Shown: in pieces, positions 5,353 to 7,963 of the stretch
Numbering within the stretch: position 1 is the first letter of the stretch
How the letters are laid out: every line of letters begins with the position of its first letter
DNA from: Spirosoma sp.
GTDB taxonomy: Bacteria > Bacteroidota > Bacteroidia > Cytophagales > Spirosomataceae
Reading direction: 5' to 3'
DNA length: 7,963 nt
NCBI GenBank assembly: GCA_028288385.1
Contig: JAQBNX010000757.1
Coordinates: forward strand, 1 to 7,963
Program-made: the position numbers and the translations under genes
Notes under the pieces: model-generated
Database searches by the model: none
What the model was told of the DNA's origin: nothing
What the model saw: only the letters and a program-made list of their open reading frames with translations

Positions 5353-5598
5353 CTAACCCAGAAAGGTGACGCCGGAACTTCCTAGTTTGAAAGACCAACC
5401 TGCAATGGTGCAAGAATTAACAAGACTTCCGCCGTTAACCATGGCCTGAAAGACAGCCTCGTCACTCATAGTTGAAAGCCATTGCATGGTGCTTCCTTGG
5501 GTGACAGCGAAAGGGACGCATATAATGCTACCGAACACGGTTAGGCCAATGATCGCGCCGACGATAAATCCCAAAAACTTCACAAATAATCTGCTCAA
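5353..5598 (-). CDS. Small putative membrane protein, unknown
   Basis: The start is uncertain. The frame is open to TTG 5682, which would overlap the preceding gene by 80 nt, so I favour TTG 5598 (81 aa), 4 nt after that gene's stop; GTG 5583 (76 aa) is another option. No start has a good ribosome binding site. A clear hydrophobic segment (FLGFIVGAIIGLTVFGSIIC) near the N-terminus suggests a single transmembrane helix or an uncleaved signal anchor. The remainder is a short polar domain with a cysteine (VNSCTIAGWSFKLG). Its position as last gene of the recombinase operon, after a secreted protein, hints at an envelope role. I recognise no family. Confidence 0.5.
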   Translation of the reverse strand: MSRLFVKFLGFIVGAIIGLTVFGSIICVPFAVTQGSTMQWLSTMSDEAVFQAMVNGGSLVNSCTIAGWSFKLGSSGVTFLG

Positions 5599-5602
5599 TT
5601 TT

Positions 5603-5989
5603 CTAGTCCAGTGGTGCCTCGCCGCGCTCAGATCTAGCTCGATTGATATGAGCGAGACAAACCTTCCTGAGTCCCATTCCAAGCACAGCGTAGGGCGGGA
5701 ACTCCCACATTGAAAGGTCAGAATACTGAGCGTTCACGGCATCAATCATGTGTTTAGACGTAAGACCTAGATCAGTGACGCATCTGCCCAAGTCCGTTGA
5801 AAAGGTGTTTTTGCCGTCACCTAAGCGCACCATCTGGCTATTGTCGAATGCGCCCATCACGTATGCCGATTGTTCGACGACAGACATTCGATCCCAGTCT
5901 GCTTTTGTGTTTAGAAAGGTGGCGGCATCAAGCGAGCTATACACCCCAAGCGCCGCCAAGAAAGGAACAGCCCACCTGAATATTTTCAT
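5603..5989 (-). CDS. Secreted Rap1a/Tai-like small protein
   Basis: The 128-aa product starts at ATG 5989, overlapping the recombinase stop (ATGA). Residues 1-22 (MKIFRWAVPFLAALGVYSSLDA) are a typical signal peptide. The mature part has W32...EQSAYVMGAFDN, then C70 and C111 with LTSKHMIDAVNAQY between them, ending in LRKVCLAHINRAR. This order (Tyr/Gly-rich helix, Cys, helix with ..V..Y, pro-rich link, final helix with Cys) resembles the Rap1a/Tai domain, known from periplasmic immunity proteins that neutralise type VI secreted amidases but also common in proteins of unknown role. The C-x40-C spacing equals that of the 97-aa secreted protein at 7070. No toxin or amidase gene is visible, so immunity is not claimed. 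Confidence 0.75.
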   Translation of the reverse strand: MKIFRWAVPFLAALGVYSSLDAATFLNTKADWDRMSVVEQSAYVMGAFDNSQMVRLGDGKNTFSTDLGRCVTDLGLTSKHMIDAVNAQYSDLSMWEFPPYAVLGMGLRKVCLAHINRARSERGEAPLD

Positions 5990-6672
5990 GCTGCTAGGGT
6001 CTCGATCTCGCTATCCCGCGCCATGACGTTGCGCACCGTGGCTGCATACCACAGGCCACCCCGCGCCGTCTTGATGTTACGCTTGTTCAGCTGGTCCGCG
6101 ATCTGCCGCAGGGACGCGCCACCCGCCGCGATCTGGCGAATGATAGGCATGACGTTGGCCGCATGGCGATCCGCGTTCTGGGCATTCGTGGCCGCACCTT
6201 TGCATGATGCCTGCCGTTGCTCGTCTTTGCGCTCAGGGATTGCCCAGCCAAGAATTGCGCCACGGGCCTTAGCTGCTGCCAGAGCTGCACGGGTGCGATC
6301 CGATATGGCTTTAGCTTCATGCTCTGCGACTGCCGCCATGACGTGCAACAGGAAGCGGTTGGCCTCTGGCATATCTGCTGCCGCGATCTCGACACCAGCC
6401 TCTAGCAGGTTGGCGATGAAAGCCACGTTGCGGGCGAGGCGGTCCAGCTTGGCGATCAACAGCACGGCGCCGATCCGCTTGGCTTCTGCCAGGGCGCGGG
6501 CGAGCTGGGGGCGCTCGTTCTTTGTCCCGCTCTCGATCTCGACGTATTCCGCCGCGATCTGGCCTTTGCCGGCGACGTGATCCGCCACCGCCTTGCGCTG
6601 CGCTTCCAGGCCCAGGCCGCTCTTGCCTTGGCGATCTGTGCTGACGCGAAGGTAGCTGACAAAGTGCATCAT
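5986..6672 (-). CDS. Serine recombinase (resolvase/invertase family)
   Basis: The 228-aa product starts at ATG 6672 (a second ATG follows immediately), overlapping the upstream stop as ATGA. The N-terminal catalytic domain shows YLRVSTDRQ with nucleophile Ser11, GLEAQR, ERPQLARAL near 53-61, and LIAKLDRLARN (75-82) with the conserved Asp77, Arg78 and Arg81. The long E-helix covers about 112-138 (EHEAKAISDRTRAAL). The C-terminal part (176-219, SLRQIADQLNKRNIKTARGG) is a helix-turn-helix DNA-binding domain. It is somewhat longer than Tn3-type resolvases (about 185 aa) but far shorter than large serine integrases. On a plasmid with a par locus its likely job is resolving multimers. The near-palindrome at 6943-6976 upstream is a candidate site. 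Confidence 0.93.
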   Translation of the reverse strand: MMHFVSYLRVSTDRQGKSGLGLEAQRKAVADHVAGKGQIAAEYVEIESGTKNERPQLARALAEAKRIGAVLLIAKLDRLARNVAFIANLLEAGVEIAAADMPEANRFLLHVMAAVAEHEAKAISDRTRAALAAAKARGAILGWAIPERKDEQRQASCKGAATNAQNADRHAANVMPIIRQIAAGGASLRQIADQLNKRNIKTARGGLWYAATVRNVMARDSEIETLAA

Positions 6673-6911
6673 TCTTCTCGCACAGACATCGCCGCAGTCA
6701 TCGCTTGAAGCACCCGATCCCTAGTTGTTGGATCGCGATCAAGGCTAGCCAGTCTCAGCATCATTTCAACGGTGTGACCGGCGCAGTTTGCCAGTCGAGT
6801 AAAGACGATGCCGTTGTCTGGATCGTTCATAACCTTTTCGGCCCACTCGCCTTTTTGAAGCCCAATGACCGTCTCATACCACTTATGGAGCTGAACCGTT
6901 TGTTGTCCCAT
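6669..6911 (-). CDS. Small unknown protein leading the recombinase operon
   Basis: The 80-aa soluble protein starts at ATG 6911, with GAGAGG about 9 bases upstream on the coding strand. Its stop overlaps the recombinase start as ATGA, so both are probably translated together. The sequence is mostly helical and mildly acidic (LHKWYETVIGLQKGEWAEKV, DPDNGIVFTRLANCAGHTVE, MMLRLASLDRDPTTRDRVLQ). It has no signal peptide, membrane segment or known DNA-binding motif. I recognise no family. From its place it may be an accessory or regulatory partner of the recombinase. Confidence 0.68.
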   Translation of the reverse strand: MGQQTVQLHKWYETVIGLQKGEWAEKVMNDPDNGIVFTRLANCAGHTVEMMLRLASLDRDPTTRDRVLQAMTAAMSVREE

Positions 6912-6942
6912 TTTCTGAAGCCTCTCGTCAGTTTTTAGTTTT

Positions 6943-6976
6943 GTATAAACACCCTACGAACGTAGCGTCTTTATAC
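6943..6976. promoter_or_regulatory. 34-bp near-perfect palindrome between divergent operons: candidate res site or shared operator/promoter
   Basis: GTATAAA (6943-6949) mirrors TTTATAC (6970-6976), and CTACG (6954-6958) mirrors CGTAG (6961-6965), all around one centre, the dinucleotide AA at 6959-6960. Over the 16-bp arms only two positions mismatch. Serine recombinase crossover sites are imperfect palindromes of about this length with a central dinucleotide, and usually lie beside the recombinase operon, as here. The outer TATAAA blocks on both strands could alternatively be -10 elements of a bidirectional promoter; both roles can coexist. Confidence 0.6.
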
Positions 6977-6982
6977 GCATAC

Positions 6983-6996
6983 ATGCATGCATGCAT
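6983..6996. repeat. Second (ATGC)n tract, upstream of the par-containing operon
   Basis: Three ATGC units plus AT form a 14-bp palindrome, followed by another GCATGCAT at 7006-7013. The same unit forms a longer run at 478-499, immediately after the last partition gene. The two tracts thus bracket the operon leading to parA and its partner. This is compatible with operator and centromere function for the ribbon-helix-helix protein, but not proof. Confidence 0.6.
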
Positions 6997-7053
6997 TCTG
7001 GCAAGCATGCATTGCTTTTCGTTGCCGTTGGTGCTTGTTTGTGATGAACAGCC

Positions 7054-7060
7054 GCAGGAG
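7054..7060 (+). promoter_or_regulatory. Ribosome binding site that fixes the start at 7070
   Basis: GCAGGAG lies 9 bases before ATG 7070 and is the best Shine-Dalgarno match in this operon. It argues for a 97-aa product rather than the 43-codon longer open frame from 6941, whose extra residues are translated (ATGC)n repeat. Confidence 0.8.
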
Positions 7061-7069
7061 TGGATTGCG

Positions 7070-7363
7070 ATGAAGAAGCTGGCGATGGTGATGTGTTTGT
7101 GCGGTTGGCCTGCCTTGGCCGATACCATTCAAGACGAGGTTATTCCGATGTGCGCCTTCGACAAGAATTTCTGTCTTGGGTGGGTGCAGGGCGTCAGCGC
7201 GCAGGCGGGAATTGCTTGCGATAAAACCATTCTGACGCGGGATATTGTTGCGGATGTGCAGGCGTACATGGTCGCAAGCCCGAATGAAGCCCGCGCCCAA
7301 CAACCTGCGGAAATCATCAGGTCGGCCACCAAAGGCGTATGCTATGCGATAGGCGCTTTCTGA
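7070..7363 (+). CDS. Secreted Rap1a/Tai-like small protein, first gene of the par-containing operon
   Basis: The 97-aa product starts at ATG 7070 behind a good ribosome binding site. MKKLAMVMCLCGWPALA is a signal peptide with an ALA cleavage site before DTIQ. The mature chain holds FCLGWVQGVSAQAGIAC, TRDIVADVQAYMVASP, then AEIIRSATKGVC. C50 and C91 are 41 residues apart, exactly as in the 128-aa secreted protein at 5603-5989. The pattern C.GWV.G..., Cys, ..V..Y....P, A..I..A....C strongly resembles Rap1a/Tai domain proteins (periplasmic, some being immunity proteins to type VI amidases). The stop overlaps the next start (TGATG). Why such a protein heads a partition operon is unclear. Confidence 0.8.
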   Translation: MKKLAMVMCLCGWPALADTIQDEVIPMCAFDKNFCLGWVQGVSAQAGIACDKTILTRDIVADVQAYMVASPNEARAQQPAEIIRSATKGVCYAIGAF

Positions 7364-7473
7364 TGGCATATAACCTGACTTACAAGGCTGACGGGGCGGT
7401 GCTGAAAAGGTTCATTCAGAGCCGGGCTTTTGTGCGTGGCTTGCGGCATACTTCATGGGCGTTGGTTCGATGA
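7363..7473 (+). CDS. 36-aa coupled peptide resembling a truncated phage terminase N-terminus
   Basis: The ORF starts at ATG 7363, sharing one base with the previous stop (TGATG), and ends in TGA at 7471-7473, overlapping the parA start (ATGA). It fills the gap between the secreted-protein gene and parA exactly. MAYNLTYKADGAVLKRFIQS then RAFVRGLR resembles the first residues of some phage terminase large subunits, where Y.PDG.VL..F......RGI is followed by GP.GSGKS, the Walker A loop. Here the match stops just before that loop and the chain ends in HTSWALVR. It is probably a leftover start now serving as a leader that couples translation into parA, or a pseudogene. The terminase resemblance is from memory and short. 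Confidence 0.5.
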   Translation: MAYNLTYKADGAVLKRFIQSRAFVRGLRHTSWALVR

Positions 7474-7963
7474 AAACTATTTGTATAACCGCTCAGAAGG
7501 GTGGGGCCGGTAAAACGACACTGGCCCGCAACTTGGCCGTTGCCGCCGTTCAAGACGGGCAAAGGGTGCTTTGCCTCGATCTCGACCCGCAACAGAGCCT
7601 GCGCCAATGGTGGCAAGGCCGCGAAGGTGACGCGCCGATGATGCTGGCGAGCGATCCTATGCCGCATGCCATCAGCGCCACGCTAGCCGCCGCTCAGGGC
7701 CGCTTTGATCTCGTCGTGATCGACACGCCACCCGCCGCGCCTGCATGGCTCACAGAGACGCTCAGGGCCGCTGATCTTGCGTTGATCCCCGTCAGGCCGT
7801 CCCCTGATGATCTGCGGGCTGTAGGTGCCACCATAGCCGCGCTGGGGGCCGCTGGCGTCCCATTCGCCTTCGTCATGTCACAGACGCCACGGGCCAAGCT
7901 GACAGAAGAAGCGGCGCGGGTGCTTGCCCAGCATGGCCGCGTTGCACCCGTCAACATCGCCCA
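7470..7963 (+). CDS. parA: ParA-family partition ATPase, 5' part (continues at base 1; circular junction)
   Basis: The gene begins at ATG 7470 and runs off the window end. Because 7837-7963 equals 1-127, it continues in frame to the stop at 245, giving 203 aa. KGGAGKTT at residues 10-17 is the deviant Walker A with both signature lysines (K10, K15); LCLDLDPQ (34-41) is the Walker A' region; FDLVVIDTPP (79-88, Asp85) is Walker B. The short length without an N-terminal helix-turn-helix places it with type Ib plasmid ParA proteins, which move plasmids on the nucleoid with a small partner such as the ribbon-helix-helix protein encoded next. The start overlaps the stop of the 36-aa peptide, so expression is probably coupled to the operon starting at 7070. 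Confidence 0.95.
   Translation, partial: MKTICITAQKGGAGKTTLARNLAVAAVQDGQRVLCLDLDPQQSLRQWWQGREGDAPMMLASDPMPHAISATLAAAQGRFDLVVIDTPPAAPAWLTETLRAADLALIPVRPSPDDLRAVGATIAALGAAGVPFAFVMSQTPRAKLTEEAARVLAQHGRVAPVNIA
7837..7963. repeat. Right copy of 127-bp terminal direct repeat (circular overlap)
   Basis: This copy is identical to bases 1-127. It lies within parA, and the reading frame is preserved when the two copies are merged. Confidence 0.96.

Noticed and set aside
5599..5682. Longer form of the small membrane protein from TTG 5682
   Set aside because: It would overlap the 128-aa gene by 80 nt, and the extra residues are charged and lie before the hydrophobic segment without looking like a signal peptide.
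6023..6580. 185-aa plus-strand ORF
   Set aside because: Ala/Arg-rich shadow, exactly antisense to the serine recombinase.
6941..7069. 43-codon N-terminal extension of the 97-aa secreted protein
   Set aside because: It would bury the signal peptide and translate the palindrome and (ATGC)n tract; a good ribosome binding site at 7054-7060 supports ATG 7070.
1..7963. tRNA, rRNA, antibiotic resistance or toxin-antitoxin genes
   Set aside because: I looked for cloverleaf-like ends, rRNA-like conserved stretches and familiar resistance or toxin motifs and saw none. The Rap1a-like proteins have no visible toxin partner.

Overview
The first 127 bases (1-127) recur exactly as the last 127 (7837-7963). 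The window is therefore best read as one complete circular molecule of 7,836 bp, opened inside a parA gene and carrying an assembly-style end overlap. It looks like a small cryptic plasmid of an alphaproteobacterium. A Rhodobacteraceae-like or related host is my guess, from the style of the Rep, ParA, recombinase and the paired unknown genes; no rRNA or housekeeping gene is present to settle it.

Backbone. Replication: a Rep_3/RepB-type initiator (4453-5292, +) lies just after four iterons spaced exactly 22 bp apart (4281-4361), with a pyrimidine tract and two inverted repeats upstream. Partition: parA (7470-7836 continuing at 1-245) and a ribbon-helix-helix partner (242-475) share an ATGA overlap. 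Multimer resolution: a serine recombinase (5986-6672, -). A 34-bp near-palindrome (6943-6976) between the two divergent operons is a candidate crossover site and/or shared promoter.

Divergent operons. Leftward from about 6911: an 80-aa unknown, the recombinase, a 128-aa secreted protein and a small membrane protein, the first three joined by ATGA overlaps. Rightward from 7070: a 97-aa secreted protein, a 36-aa peptide resembling the start of a phage terminase large subunit, parA and the ribbon-helix-helix gene, all overlapping by 1-4 nt. Both secreted proteins resemble the Rap1a/Tai fold and share a C-x40-C spacing.

Second leftward operon (4097 to 2272). It encodes an AlpA-like helix-turn-helix protein, an HUH-type nuclease (Rep or relaxase-like), and a pair of uncharacterised proteins of a kind that recurs in alphaproteobacteria. 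A dyad-rich non-coding stretch (1779-2271) follows and may hold the HUH target (dso or oriT).

Accessory segment (476-1778). An (ATGC)n repeat, a broken IS5-type transposase tail, a doubtful 84-aa ORF, and an orphan secreted protein of unknown function in AT-richer DNA.
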